Shown in pieces: positions 8,060-16,338 of a DNA stretch of 42,989 nucleotides. Source of the DNA: Deinococcus sp. (GTDB lineage: Bacteria; Deinococcota; Deinococci; Deinococcales; Deinococcaceae); contig JAGLBF010000003.1 in NCBI GenBank assembly GCA_018260375.1, positions 1 to 42,989 of the forward strand. The letters run 5' to 3'. Positions within the stretch are counted from its first letter, which is position 1, and each line of letters starts with the position of its first letter. The notes under the pieces are model-generated. The model did no database searches, was not told where the DNA came from, and worked only from the letters and a program-made list of their open reading frames with translations. Both the position numbers and the translations under genes were made by a program.

Positions 8060-8934
8060 ATGATACCGAGTTACTCAACGCCACTGAGTTTCAAGTGATC
8101 GCTGACGGCGGCCTGGACAGGCACCGCACGCTGCTCACTGCTGTACCGGTGGCGCCCTTTTATGTCAATTTTGGTACAGAGAGTTACCGAGGTGGAGCGT
8201 TGCCAGAGGCCGAATTCTTTGCGCGCCTGCGCGCCGGTACGCCTCACCCCACGAGCTCACAGCCCTCTCCAGGCGACTACGCCGAGCTGTACCGCATGGT
8301 GGGGGGCGAAGTGGCACTGACCATCACTATTGCGCGCGGGCTATCGGGCAGCTACAACGCCGCCGAGCAAGCCCGCGCCCTGGTGCCTGAAGCCCGCGTG
8401 TACATTCACAATTCGCAGACCCTCAGCGCCGCGCAGGCTTTTCAGGTACACGCCGCTGAAACTGCCAGGGCCACTGGTCAACCGCTGAGCACCGCTCTGC
8501 GCTGGATAGAACAGGTCAGCGAGGAAACCGAACTCTTTTTTACCCTCAACAACCTGGAATATCTGCGCCGAGGCGGGCGTATTGGGCGGGTGGCAGCAGC
8601 GGTGGGCGGCTTTTTGAACATCAAACCCGTGGTGACGGTGGATAAGTCTACCGGTACGTACGTCAACGTGGCGCGTGGCCGCTCCTGGAAGGGCGCCATC
8701 GAGGCACTCGCCCGACAGGTTACACAACGCTACGGCGTGGGCACGCCGCTACGGGTGGCCTTGTTGGTAGGCGAAAACCCCGCTGACGCTGAGCAGTTGC
8801 TGAATATCATCAAACAATCACACCCGATTATCTGGACAGAAACGGTAGCGGTCAATCAGGTGCTGGCTGTCCACACTGGCCCCGAAGCAGTGGGCCTAGC
8901 GGTAGCACCTGGCGTGTGGCGCTGGGAAAAATAA
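8056..8934 (+). CDS. DegV family fatty-acid-binding protein
   Basis: A 292-residue DegV protein. Members bind a fatty acid in a deep pocket; in fatty acid kinase (Fak) systems they present it for phosphorylation by FakA. Family motifs are visible: TSQPSPGDY, ISxxLSGSYNAA (read here as IARGLSGSYNAAE), the basic LEYLRRGGRIGR, and HTGPEAVGLAV at the C-terminus. Its ATG overlaps the stop of the dehydrogenase by 4 bases. No FakA (DhaK/DhaL-type) partner is encoded in the window. The link to the coupled dehydrogenase is not explained by known biology and may be lipid-related, but that is a guess. Confidence 0.9.
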   Translation: MNDTELLNATEFQVIADGGLDRHRTLLTAVPVAPFYVNFGTESYRGGALPEAEFFARLRAGTPHPTSSQPSPGDYAELYRMVGGEVALTITIARGLSGSYNAAEQARALVPEARVYIHNSQTLSAAQAFQVHAAETARATGQPLSTALRWIEQVSEETELFFTLNNLEYLRRGGRIGRVAAAVGGFLNIKPVVTVDKSTGTYVNVARGRSWKGAIEALARQVTQRYGVGTPLRVALLVGENPADAEQLLNIIKQSHPIIWTETVAVNQVLAVHTGPEAVGLAVAPGVWRWEK

Positions 8935-8992
8935 TCTGAGAGAAATAATAAGCTCAGGTAGCAGCCGTTCAGGAGATTGACCCACTGGCAGG

Positions 8993-9145
8993 GTATACGC
9001 GTTTCGCTTTACTCCAGCACAGCGCAAGGGACGCCGCCTGCGCTACCGCGAAACGCATACGTTTTGTTACTCCTTTTTGATACGCTCGCTGGCTTTCTTT
9101 CACTGCGTTGTTAACAAGGCTTAGGGCGCAGTCCGTATAACCTCC
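8993..9145. repeat. Intergenic hairpin element and repeat fragments
   Basis: GTATACGCGTTTCGC at 8993-9007 is complementary to GCGAAACGCATAC at 9048-9060, except for a two-base bulge, giving a long hairpin around a G+C-rich core. A second-family fragment follows at 9084-9115, similar to 101-130. The box GCAGTCCGTAT at about 9129-9139 matches the terminal inverted repeat of the palindromic family. The 8935-9223 spacer has no gene. Confidence 0.6.
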
Positions 9146-9223
9146 ACTTGTCGCATCTCAGGTCGGTTCATCTGCTACCCTCAACATTATGTACAACGCA
9201 TTACTGCCCCTGAGGAACGAAAG

Positions 9224-9835
9224 ATGACCCACATTATGGCCATTACTTCTGAAAAAGGTGGCGTGGGCAAAAGTACGCTGGGGGTGCATCTGGCAGGCGC
9301 CTTTACTGAGCGCGGCCTAAAGACGCTGCTGGTCGACGAAGACGGGCGCATCGGCAGTGCGCTGCGCTGGGCTACGCGGGGCAACGGCCTTCCCTTTGAG
9401 GTGCTGGAGCCTGAAGAGGTAAAGCCCAAAAAGCTGCGCGAGTATGACGTGGTGGTGATTGACACTGAGGGCCGCCCCAAGCGTAAGGAGCTGCGTACCC
9501 TGGGCGAACGCGCCGATATTATTGTGCTGCCCAGTGGTGTGTCGCCGCTTGAGCTGGAAGCCACCCAAGAGCTGCTGGCCTTTTTATACGAAGACCCTCA
9601 AGCCCGCCGCCGCTGCCGTGTGGTACTGACCCGTGTGCCGCCTGTAGGGCGCGCCGCCGAGAATGCCCGCGAAAACCTGCGTGACCTAGGGATTATCGTG
9701 TGCAATACCTGGGTGCGCCATTACGCCAGTTATATGCGCGCCGCCGAACTGGGTACGCTCTGCCGCGACGTAGCTGATGAGCGCGCCGCTATCGCCTGGC
9801 AAGACATCCTTGACCTCTCACGTGAGCTGGTCTGA
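9224..9835 (+). CDS. ParA family ATPase
   Basis: A 203-residue ParA/MinD-superfamily ATPase, short like the small ParA forms that lack an N-terminal DNA-binding domain. The deviant Walker A KGGVGKST is at 11-18, Walker A' is VVVIDTEG, and LLVDEDGRIGSALRW follows the first strand where DxD-Q is usual. GAGGA at 9212-9216, 7 bases upstream, supports the start. The stop overlaps the next start in TGATG, so the following DNA-binding-like protein is almost surely its partner. Such pairs segregate plasmids or position chromosomal or other cargo. Here the neighbours are chromosomal housekeeping genes, and the cargo is unknown. Confidence 0.88.
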   Translation: MTHIMAITSEKGGVGKSTLGVHLAGAFTERGLKTLLVDEDGRIGSALRWATRGNGLPFEVLEPEEVKPKKLREYDVVVIDTEGRPKRKELRTLGERADIIVLPSGVSPLELEATQELLAFLYEDPQARRRCRVVLTRVPPVGRAAENARENLRDLGIIVCNTWVRHYASYMRAAELGTLCRDVADERAAIAWQDILDLSRELV

Positions 9836-10104
9836 TGGCGGGGCGCTTTGCTTATCTAGAGGGCCAAAGTGTGCGCAAAAAGCACAAGAAAAAGGCCGCC
9901 AAAGCTGCTCAGGATAGCAAACAAGAGCCGTTAGAAATTGTGTACATCCGTAAAGAACTGCTGCGCGGCGTTTGGCGGCAGTACAAAGTGATGGGCGGCG
10001 AAAGCGTATCCGAGTTGGTTGAAGAACTGCTCTCCGAGTGGCTACAGCAGCAAAAGAGTGGGTATACGCCGGAAGAATGGGCGAAACGTCAAAAAAAGGA
10101 CTAG
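9835..10104 (+). CDS. Small basic protein, probable ribbon-helix-helix ParA partner
   Basis: An 89-residue protein with a strongly basic N-terminal tail (VRKKHKKKAAKAA). The predicted fold after it matches a ribbon-helix-helix: a beta strand EIVYI at about 34-38, helix A from 40 to 52, a GGES turn, and helix B SVSELVEELLSEWLQQ at about 57-72, ending with a charged tail. This resembles ParG/CopG-type centromere-binding partners of small ParA ATPases, in size, order and coupling. I infer that it binds DNA as a dimer and stimulates the ATPase; no sequence family is confirmed. Confidence 0.65.
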   Translation: MAGRFAYLEGQSVRKKHKKKAAKAAQDSKQEPLEIVYIRKELLRGVWRQYKVMGGESVSELVEELLSEWLQQQKSGYTPEEWAKRQKKD

Positions 10105-10146
10105 TGGGGGCGCTGATCTGCGGCGCACGCCAGGCGTTCACCTCTT

Positions 10147-10181
10147 GCCCCTGTCTCTCACGGAGGTACAGGGGCCGCTTT
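10147..10181 (+). terminator. Rho-independent terminator after the ParA pair
   Basis: A perfect 8-base stem, GCCCCTGT at 10147-10154 with ACAGGGGC at 10168-10175, is followed by CGCTTTT. Confidence 0.75.
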
Positions 10182-10194
10182 TGGCCCACCAATC

Positions 10195-10225
10195 TTGATG
10201 CCTAGCTGACGAATCGGCGTATACT
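10195..10225 (+). promoter_or_regulatory. Probable sucCD promoter
   Basis: TTGATG (10195-10200) and TATACT (10220-10225) are separated by 19 bases and lie about 70 bases before the sucC start. This is one of the few genes here with a real 5' leader, followed by the strong site AGGAGGG at 10284-10290. Confidence 0.5.
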
Positions 10226-10295
10226 AGACAGTCGGGAAAGAAAACAAATCAACAGACTGCCCCCTTACCCAGGGCAGATTTTCAGGAGGGTAACC

Positions 10296-11456
10296 GTGAA
10301 ATTACACGAGTATCAAGGCAAGGAAATCTTGCGTCAATTTGGCGTAAATGTGCAAGACGGCAAAGTCGCCACTACCCCCGAAGAAGTGCGGGCCATTTAT
10401 CAGGAATATGGTCAGCCTGTGGTCGTTAAGGCGCAGGTACACGTCGGTGGGCGCGGTAAAGCGGGCGGCGTAAAATTTAGCCCTAACGAAGACAAAGCCG
10501 AAGAAAATGCCAGAAATATCTTGGGCATGGACATCAAGGGCCTGACCGTCGAGAAGGTGCTGGTGACCAGGGCCGTGGACATTGACGCGGGTACCGAGTA
10601 CTACGTCGGCATGATTGTTGACCGCAACGTGCAGAGCTACACGCTGATGGCGAGCGCCGAGGGCGGTATGGAGATTGAAGAAGTCGCCGCGACCACCCCT
10701 GAAAAAATCATCAAGTACCGGGTTGACCCCGTGACGGGTCTGCGTCCCTTTGAAGCTCGCGCCGTTGCCATTGAAGCCGGATTTAAGGGCAACCTCAATA
10801 AGATTGCCGACATGATGGTCAAAATGAGCAAAGCTGCTTTTGAACGTGACGCTGTGCTGGTAGAAATCAACCCGCTGTTTATTGAAGCTGACGGTACCCC
10901 ACTGGCGCTGGATACCAAGTTTGAAGTGGATGACAACGCCATGTACCGCCACAAAGACATCGCCCATTACCGTGAGCTGTCTGCCGAGCACCCCCTAGAA
11001 GTAGAAGCCAGCGACTACGGCTTTGCGTACGTGAAGCTGGATGACGGCAATGTGGGCGTGCTGGGTAACGGCGCTGGCATTGTGATGACCTCACTGGACG
11101 TGGTTAACCGCGCAGGTGCAAAGCCCGCTAACTTCCTGGACATCGGCGGCGGCGCTAAGGCTGACGTGGTGTACAACGCGGTCAAGCTGGTCAGCAAAGA
11201 CCCCGATGTGAAGAGCATTTTCATCAACATCTTTGGCGGCATCACCCGCGCTGACGAAGTGGCTAAGGGCGTTATTCAGGCGCTAGACGACGGCATTCTC
11301 ACCAAGCCTGTGCGTATGCGCATTGCGGGCACGGCTGAAGATGAAGCCAAGGTGCTGCTGGGTGATAAAAACAGCGACCTGATTAAGATGTACCCCACCA
11401 TGTTTGAAGCCGCTGAAGAAGCCGCTAAAGAAGCGAACGCACTGGGAGGCAAGTAA
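10296..11456 (+). CDS. sucC: Succinyl-CoA synthetase (ADP-forming) beta subunit
   Basis: A 386-residue beta subunit of succinyl-CoA synthetase, which converts succinyl-CoA to succinate with ATP or GTP formation in the TCA cycle. The N-terminal ATP-grasp domain begins MKLHEYQGKEILRQFGV; the stretches VVKAQVHVGGRGKAGGVK and ALDTKFEVDDNAMYRH, and the C-terminal flavodoxin-like IFGGITRADEVAKGV, are typical. Length matches the family. The start is GTG with AGGAGGG 5 bases upstream. The stop is one base from the sucD start, and a Shine-Dalgarno site for sucD (GGGAGG, 11444-11449) lies inside the last codons. Confidence 0.97.
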   Translation: MKLHEYQGKEILRQFGVNVQDGKVATTPEEVRAIYQEYGQPVVVKAQVHVGGRGKAGGVKFSPNEDKAEENARNILGMDIKGLTVEKVLVTRAVDIDAGTEYYVGMIVDRNVQSYTLMASAEGGMEIEEVAATTPEKIIKYRVDPVTGLRPFEARAVAIEAGFKGNLNKIADMMVKMSKAAFERDAVLVEINPLFIEADGTPLALDTKFEVDDNAMYRHKDIAHYRELSAEHPLEVEASDYGFAYVKLDDGNVGVLGNGAGIVMTSLDVVNRAGAKPANFLDIGGGAKADVVYNAVKLVSKDPDVKSIFINIFGGITRADEVAKGVIQALDDGILTKPVRMRIAGTAEDEAKVLLGDKNSDLIKMYPTMFEAAEEAAKEANALGGK

Positions 11457-11457
11457 G

Positions 11458-12363
11458 ATGGGCATTTTGGTCAATAAAGACAGCAAAGTCGTTGTACAGG
11501 GCATGACAGGCAGCGAAGGCGCCAAGCATAGCCGCGCTATGAAAGAATTCGGTACCCAGGTGGTGGCCGGTGTTACCCCAGGCAAGGGCGGTCAGGACTT
11601 TGAAGGGTGGCCCATCTATAACAGCGTCGCTGAAGCCAAGCAAAAGCATGACGCTAACGTGAGCATCATTTTTGTACCCCCTGCTGGTGCTGCTGACGCC
11701 GTGCTGGAAGCCGCCCACGCGGGCATTCCCCTGATTGTGCTGATTACCGAAGGTGTGCCTACCGTCGACATGATGCGCGCCGTGCAGGAAGTCAAACGAC
11801 TGGACGCAGAAAGCAAAGCCGGGGGAGGTCAAGGCGTGCGCCTGATCGGTGGCAACTGCCCCGGACTCGTTACCAATGGTGAATGTAAAGTGGGCATCAT
11901 GCCCAACAAGATTTATGAAAAGCCTGGTCGCATCGGCCTGATTAGCCGCTCAGGCACCCTCACCTACGAGTCGGCCAAGCTGCTCAATGACGCAGGCATG
12001 GGTACCAGCACCACGGTAGGCATCGGCGGGGACCCTGTGATTGGCACCACCTTTGCCGACGTGCTGCCTATGTTTGAAGCTGACCCCGACACCGACGCTG
12101 TGGTACTTATCGGTGAGATCGGTGGCGCTGACGAGGAAGCGGCGGCTGAGTACATCGCTCAGAACATGAAAAAGCCCGTAGTGGCCTTTATCTCTGGTCG
12201 CAGCGCCCCCAAAGGCAAGCGCATGGGCCACGCCGGCGCCATCATCATGGGCGACGTAGGTACTCCGGAGAGCAAACTGGCTGCCTTCCAAAAGGCCAAT
12301 GTGCCTGTAGCAGACACCATGCCCGAAATCATCGAACTGGTCAAAAAGGCGCTGGGCCAGTAG
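11458..12363 (+). CDS. sucD: Succinyl-CoA synthetase (ADP-forming) alpha subunit
   Basis: A 301-residue alpha subunit, which binds CoA and carries the phosphorylated active-site histidine. Visible are the N-terminal MGILVNKDSKVVVQGMTG, the CoA-domain signature SRSGTLTYE, GIGGDPVIGT, and the phosphohistidine loop GHAGAIIMGD. The start at 11458 has GGGAGG 8 bases upstream; longer in-frame starts lie inside sucC and are rejected. It forms a two-gene operon with sucC and ends before a strong bidirectional terminator. Confidence 0.97.
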   Translation: MGILVNKDSKVVVQGMTGSEGAKHSRAMKEFGTQVVAGVTPGKGGQDFEGWPIYNSVAEAKQKHDANVSIIFVPPAGAADAVLEAAHAGIPLIVLITEGVPTVDMMRAVQEVKRLDAESKAGGGQGVRLIGGNCPGLVTNGECKVGIMPNKIYEKPGRIGLISRSGTLTYESAKLLNDAGMGTSTTVGIGGDPVIGTTFADVLPMFEADPDTDAVVLIGEIGGADEEAAAEYIAQNMKKPVVAFISGRSAPKGKRMGHAGAIIMGDVGTPESKLAAFQKANVPVADTMPEIIELVKKALGQ

Positions 12364-12393
12364 CCCGTAAGTCAGATCAGTTGTAAACACACA

Positions 12394-12439
12394 ACACAAA
12401 AGCAGCTGGAGGCCATCAGGCTCCCAGCTGCTTTTGTGT
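12394..12439. terminator. Bidirectional terminator between convergent genes
   Basis: A perfect 16-base stem, ACACAAAAGCAGCTGG (12394-12409) with CCAGCTGCTTTTGTGT (12424-12439). A-rich and T-rich arms allow termination of sucCD on the plus strand and of the recombinase-like gene on the minus strand. Confidence 0.9.
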
Positions 12440-12497
12440 GCTCAAGCCCTCTGTCAAATAGAGAAGCACAGTCTGTATCACCCAAAACTGAGCGCTT

Positions 12498-13355
12498 CTA
12501 CTTCGCCCCGCCTCCCATCCCGCGTTCCACCGCCCGAACGATGAACTTCACGGCTTTTAAGGTGCTCAGGCCTAGATACCGCGCCACATATTCCTCGTCC
12601 TGGGTTAGGCTCAGCAGCCGCAGCCCCGCGTGGTTTCGCAGCGCCCGCCAGGCCTTGTAAGGCACATTGGCCCTGATACAGCCGTTAAACAGCGCGGCGC
12701 GTACCTGGTGATCATTCTCCAGGTCGGGGAAGACTGGACCGCTGCCTCCAAACAGCTGGGTGACGCCCCGCGTCAGTGCGTACTGCTCCAGCGCCGTGTG
12801 CAGTTCTTGGCTGGTCGGTACCTCGCGCCCGCGCACCTGCAACGCGCCCTTGTGCAAGCTGATGTCACGAAAATCCAGCGCGGCGACTTCTGGCCCCGTT
12901 AATCCGGCGTGGGCGCCGAGCAGCACCAGCGCCCTGAGACGCTCATCGTTGTGGCTCAGCAAGCGGGTTACTTCAGCGTCGCTGTACGCCTCTTTGTGCA
13001 GTGCGGGGTCATTGCTGGGGGCTTCCAGCTCGCCAAAAGGGTCGAGTAGCTGCAGGCCACTGCTGGCAAGCGCCGTATAAAAGTTGCGGGCATGAGCCAG
13101 GCGGTTAATAACACTGGCGGGCGTATCGGGGTGCTTGCGTTTTAAAAAGGCCAGATACGCCGCGCCATGATCAGCCTCAGGGAAAAGCACTGAGCGCCCA
13201 CTTTCTTGCACCCAGCGCAGGTATACGCGTACCCCACTTAGGTTGTTACGCCGCGTGGCATTCCCAGGTTGTCCGGGTAAAGCCCCTTGAACCAGGGCCA
13301 GCACTCCACCGAGGTCATGCTGTACTAACAGGCGGCGCAGTTCTGCTTCAGACAT
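12498..13355 (-). CDS. Tyrosine-recombinase-like protein without catalytic residues
   Basis: A 285-residue protein laid out like an XerC/phage integrase: an N-terminal SAM-like helical domain (about 1-110) and a catalytic-like domain (about 120-275). The alignment to the conserved boxes is clear but the active site is gone. AGLTGPEVAAL (150-160) has Thr153 where the first catalytic Arg belongs. RALRNHAGLRLL (237-248) keeps Arg240 but has Arg and Asn at the two histidine positions. LGLSTLKAVKFIV (261-273) has no tyrosine nucleophile. It is probably a DNA-binding protein, not a recombinase. The start is set by TATATT 7 bases upstream (13363-13368). No terminal repeats or integration site are visible beside it. 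Confidence 0.7.
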   Translation of the reverse strand: MSEAELRRLLVQHDLGGVLALVQGALPGQPGNATRRNNLSGVRVYLRWVQESGRSVLFPEADHGAAYLAFLKRKHPDTPASVINRLAHARNFYTALASSGLQLLDPFGELEAPSNDPALHKEAYSDAEVTRLLSHNDERLRALVLLGAHAGLTGPEVAALDFRDISLHKGALQVRGREVPTSQELHTALEQYALTRGVTQLFGGSGPVFPDLENDHQVRAALFNGCIRANVPYKAWRALRNHAGLRLLSLTQDEEYVARYLGLSTLKAVKFIVRAVERGMGGGAK

Positions 13356-13517
13356 GCTGTAGAATATATACAATTTTATAGGTATAAGCAATATTGTAAA
13401 CATAAGCTCAACACAAGCCAAAGCCGCCGTCCAATGGGTTTCATGTGACAGCGGCTCGGTTATGCTGTAGTAAGCCTGTACAAAAATCTAGTTTTACTGC
13501 TAAGCAAGGAGAACACC

Positions 13518-14009
13518 ATGACCCGTATCACTGCTGCATTCCCCACCGAAGCCGCCGCCCAGAATGCCCTAGGCGACCTGCGTACCACCGGCGTAACCGA
13601 CGCCCACCTGTCTGTGATTCGCAGCAAAAGCGACGTGACAACCACTGAGCCCGCTGGGGACGTTACCTCCGGCCTGGGGACAGGCATGCTCACTGGCGCT
13701 GGCGTAGGCACGCTGCTGGGCCTGGTGGCCTTAGCGATTCCTGGTATTGGGCCTATTATTGGTGCGGGCGCTTTGGCAACCAGCCTAGGCGCTGCTGCCG
13801 GAAGTGCCGCTGTGGGTGCTGCTGCTGGCGCTGCTCTGGGCGGCATTACAGGTGCGCTGATCAATGCAGGATACTCTGCAGAAGATGCCCAGTATTACGG
13901 CGACGCCATTCAGCGCGGTGAAATCTTGGTTATTGTTGACACCGACGGCAGCAACGACGCGGCCATTACCCAGTACATCCGCCAACACGGCGGTACCTTC
14001 CGCGCCTGA
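13518..14009 (+). CDS. Glycine-zipper stress-type protein (YflT-like N-terminus)
   Basis: A 163-residue protein in three parts. The N-terminal alpha/beta stretch TRITAAFPTEAAAQNALGDL resembles the YflT/general stress protein 17M domain. A long Gly/Ala-rich segment (about 45-118) with repeated GxxxG spacing is compatible with membrane-inserting glycine zippers. The C-terminal segment YSAEDAQYYGDAIQRGEIL, ending in QHGG, is common in this type of protein. AAGGAG at 13506-13511 lies 6 bases before the start. Role inferred only from relatives: envelope or general stress. A terminator follows directly. Confidence 0.7.
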   Translation: MTRITAAFPTEAAAQNALGDLRTTGVTDAHLSVIRSKSDVTTTEPAGDVTSGLGTGMLTGAGVGTLLGLVALAIPGIGPIIGAGALATSLGAAAGSAAVGAAAGAALGGITGALINAGYSAEDAQYYGDAIQRGEILVIVDTDGSNDAAITQYIRQHGGTFRA

Positions 14010-14021
14010 TCAGTATTCCCC

Positions 14022-14079
14022 CAAAGCTCTCTCCGCGGTCAGTGTGCGGGGGAGCTTTGACGTGTAGCCTCTTTTTTTG
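14022..14079 (+). terminator. Rho-independent terminator
   Basis: CAAAGCTC (14022-14029) pairs with GAGCTTTG (14052-14059), with an inner CCGC/GCGG, and a run of seven T follows at 14072-14078. Confidence 0.85.
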
Positions 14080-14106
14080 TAGGCGCAGTCAAAGGTATAG
14101 TTCATT

Positions 14107-15270
14107 ATGTCAAAATTAAACCGTGTGTTGTCTTTTCTTACCCTTAGTGCCTTGCTGGGCAGCGTGCAGGCCACCACTGTCATCAAACTCGCCAGCATGA
14201 GCCCCTTATCTGGCCCCGCCAGTGAACAGGGTATTCAGATTCGCAACGCGGCGCAACTGGCGACCAACAACGCCAAGGCCGCATTTGCCAAGCTAGGCTT
14301 TGACCTGCAGTTTGTATCGTATGACGACCAGGCTGACCCCGCTACGGGCACCTCTAACGCGCGGCGCATCGGCTCAGACAAGAGCATATTGGCGATTGTC
14401 GGTACCCAAAACAGCGGCGTGATTATCCCCGCCAGCGAAGCCCTGGCACCGCTGCATGTGCCGTTTGTGTCGCCTTCAACAACGAGTCCCAACGTGACCG
14501 ACAGGGGACTGAAGAATGTCAACCGCATATGCGCCCGTGACGATTCACAGGGGCCAGCCGCCGCCGACTTTATGGTGAGCAAGCTGAACGTTAAAAAGGT
14601 GTATATCATCAATGACAAAACGGCCTACGGGCAGGGGTTGACAAGCGAGTTAGAAAAGGCCCTGAAAGCTAAGGGTGTACAGATCGTGACCAACGAAGGC
14701 ACTGAGGAGCGCAGCGATTTTAGTGCCATCATCAGTAAAATCAAACTATTGAAACCTGATGCGGTGTACTTCGGCGGCTTGTACGGTCAGGTGGGGGTCT
14801 TTGCCCGCCAACTGCGCGACAAAGGTGTTCATCTGCCGCTGGTGGGTGCCGACGCGTTAGACAGCCCCGACCTGATGAAGATAGCAGGCAATGGTGCTCA
14901 AAATATCTACTTCACCACCATCGCACCGCCGATCGAAGCTGTGCCTGCTGTAAAAACAGTAGCGGCGCAGTACAAAGCTGCCTACAAGCAGGGCATTGAG
15001 GGCTACGGCATTATCGGCTATGACAGCGCCCAAGTCGCCCTTCAGGGAATCAAAGATGCAATTCAGGCCAACGGCAAAAAATTGCCCAGCCGCGAGCAGG
15101 TGGAGACCGCTGTGCGCAAGGTCAAGGCCAGCAAGGGCCTGATTACGGGGCCAGTACAGTTTAACAGTGTGGGCGACCGCATCAGCAGCAAGATGTATAT
15201 CCGCCAGATTAACGACAAGCTGCACCTGGTAACAGGCGGCGTGGTGACGGTGAAGCCCAAAGCGAAATAA
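14107..15270 (+). CDS. Branched-chain amino acid ABC transporter substrate-binding protein
   Basis: A 387-residue periplasmic binding protein of the Leu/Ile/Val type (LivJ/LivK-like, type 1 fold). The signal peptide covers about the first 22 residues (MSKLNRVLSFLTLSALLGSVQA). The mature start VIKLASMSPLSGPASEQGIQIRNAAQLA is typical, as are YDDQADPATGTSNARR, AIVGTQNSGV, and INDKTAYGQGL in the hinge region. The rest of the transporter (permeases LivH/LivM, ATPases LivG/LivF) is not in the window, so it is an orphan here. TATAGT lies 5 bases before the ATG (14096-14101). Confidence 0.92.
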   Translation: MSKLNRVLSFLTLSALLGSVQATTVIKLASMSPLSGPASEQGIQIRNAAQLATNNAKAAFAKLGFDLQFVSYDDQADPATGTSNARRIGSDKSILAIVGTQNSGVIIPASEALAPLHVPFVSPSTTSPNVTDRGLKNVNRICARDDSQGPAAADFMVSKLNVKKVYIINDKTAYGQGLTSELEKALKAKGVQIVTNEGTEERSDFSAIISKIKLLKPDAVYFGGLYGQVGVFARQLRDKGVHLPLVGADALDSPDLMKIAGNGAQNIYFTTIAPPIEAVPAVKTVAAQYKAAYKQGIEGYGIIGYDSAQVALQGIKDAIQANGKKLPSREQVETAVRKVKASKGLITGPVQFNSVGDRISSKMYIRQINDKLHLVTGGVVTVKPKAK

Positions 15271-15332
15271 CGGAATGAACCCGGCCTACGGCAATGTGAG
15301 CCGCAGCGCCGTGAGTAACAGCGCCGTGAGCT

Positions 15333-16235
15333 TCAGTCAGCTTCCCCTACTCGCCCGAACCCTATAAGTGCGCTGGCAAGTTGCTGGCCGTATTCGCCCG
15401 TTCCCAGTTCATTAAGCGCTACTTGCATCGTGGTGGCGCTGGCATGAACCATCTGGCGCTCGTTGAGCATCAGACCCACATGTCCAGGAAAAAACGCCAG
15501 GTCGCCGCGCTGGGGTGTGGATACTTGCCGCAATGTCGCCCGCTGCTGGTCTGCATCGCGTGGTAAGGCCGCCCCAAAGGCCGCGTAACAAAGCTGCGTC
15601 AGGCCCGAACAGTCCAGCCCCCAAGCGCTGCGCCCGCCCCACACATACGGCGTACCTACAAAGCGCACAGCCAGCGCCGCTGCGTCCGTATCCGGCAGGG
15701 GAGAGGTGCAGACTTCCTGCAGGTAGCCGCCCGCCACAGGGATCCAGCGCCGGCCCTGTTCGGTGATGACATTGCCCGCTCTGCGCGCAACCTGGGCCCC
15801 CAGACTCAGCTCTAGCATGCGCGCGCTGCTGACTGCGGGCTGCGCGTACAGGTGAGCGCGCAGGGCGGTGATGCTCAGCGTGTTCACAGAACCGAAATCA
15901 CCCGGAGTGCCAACGTTACTGGTAACGTCACCCGCAACGTCACCGGCAAAGTCAATGCCCGCCACATCCGCCCAACCCAGGTAACGGTCATGCACCGTTC
16001 GCACCCAGGCCACCTGACCGCGCACATCCAGCACCTCCATGGCCTCGCCGTAAAGGGCCTCGGTGACTGGTACGCCCTGCTCGCTCAGCAAGCTCAGGCG
16101 TCCCGCACTCACCCGAGCGGCGTGTGGGAACAGTGGCGCGTAGCCCAGTGCGGCGGCATAGGGCGGCTCGGCCAAGCGGCGCTGGTGGTCAATGGCAGTG
16201 ATGCGCAGGTCGGGGGTCATGGTGAGGGGGGTCAT
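15333..16235 (-). CDS. NlpC/P60 (C40) peptidase with N-terminal SH3-like domains
   Basis: A 300-residue cysteine peptidase of the YkfC-like kind. Members cleave gamma-D-glutamyl-diamino acid bonds in murein peptides. Two SH3-like segments occupy about the first 170 residues. The NlpC/P60 domain shows GTPYVWGGRSAWGLDCSGL (catalytic Cys), GDLAFFPGHVGLML (catalytic His) and MVHASATTMQV. No signal peptide is visible, which suggests a cytosolic muropeptide-recycling role. Between the SH3 parts lies a four-residue repeat (AGDV-AGDV-TSNV) encoded by 12-base units at 15911-15958. The start could also be the ATG at 16220; neither has a clear ribosome site. Confidence 0.85.
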   Translation of the reverse strand: MTPLTMTPDLRITAIDHQRRLAEPPYAAALGYAPLFPHAARVSAGRLSLLSEQGVPVTEALYGEAMEVLDVRGQVAWVRTVHDRYLGWADVAGIDFAGDVAGDVTSNVGTPGDFGSVNTLSITALRAHLYAQPAVSSARMLELSLGAQVARRAGNVITEQGRRWIPVAGGYLQEVCTSPLPDTDAAALAVRFVGTPYVWGGRSAWGLDCSGLTQLCYAAFGAALPRDADQQRATLRQVSTPQRGDLAFFPGHVGLMLNERQMVHASATTMQVALNELGTGEYGQQLASALIGFGRVGEAD

Positions 16236-16338
16236 GGTGAGATAGGGAAATACATCTTACAGTCTAACCGCTTCAAACCTTTAAGCCCCTGTGGCGCCTG
16301 CTCCCGCTTTTCTCACTGTCTCCTCTATACTCTCCTTC

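Noticed and set aside
12498..13355. Active site-specific recombinase or integrated phage
   Set aside because: Catalytic residues are missing and no attachment sites or phage genes are nearby.
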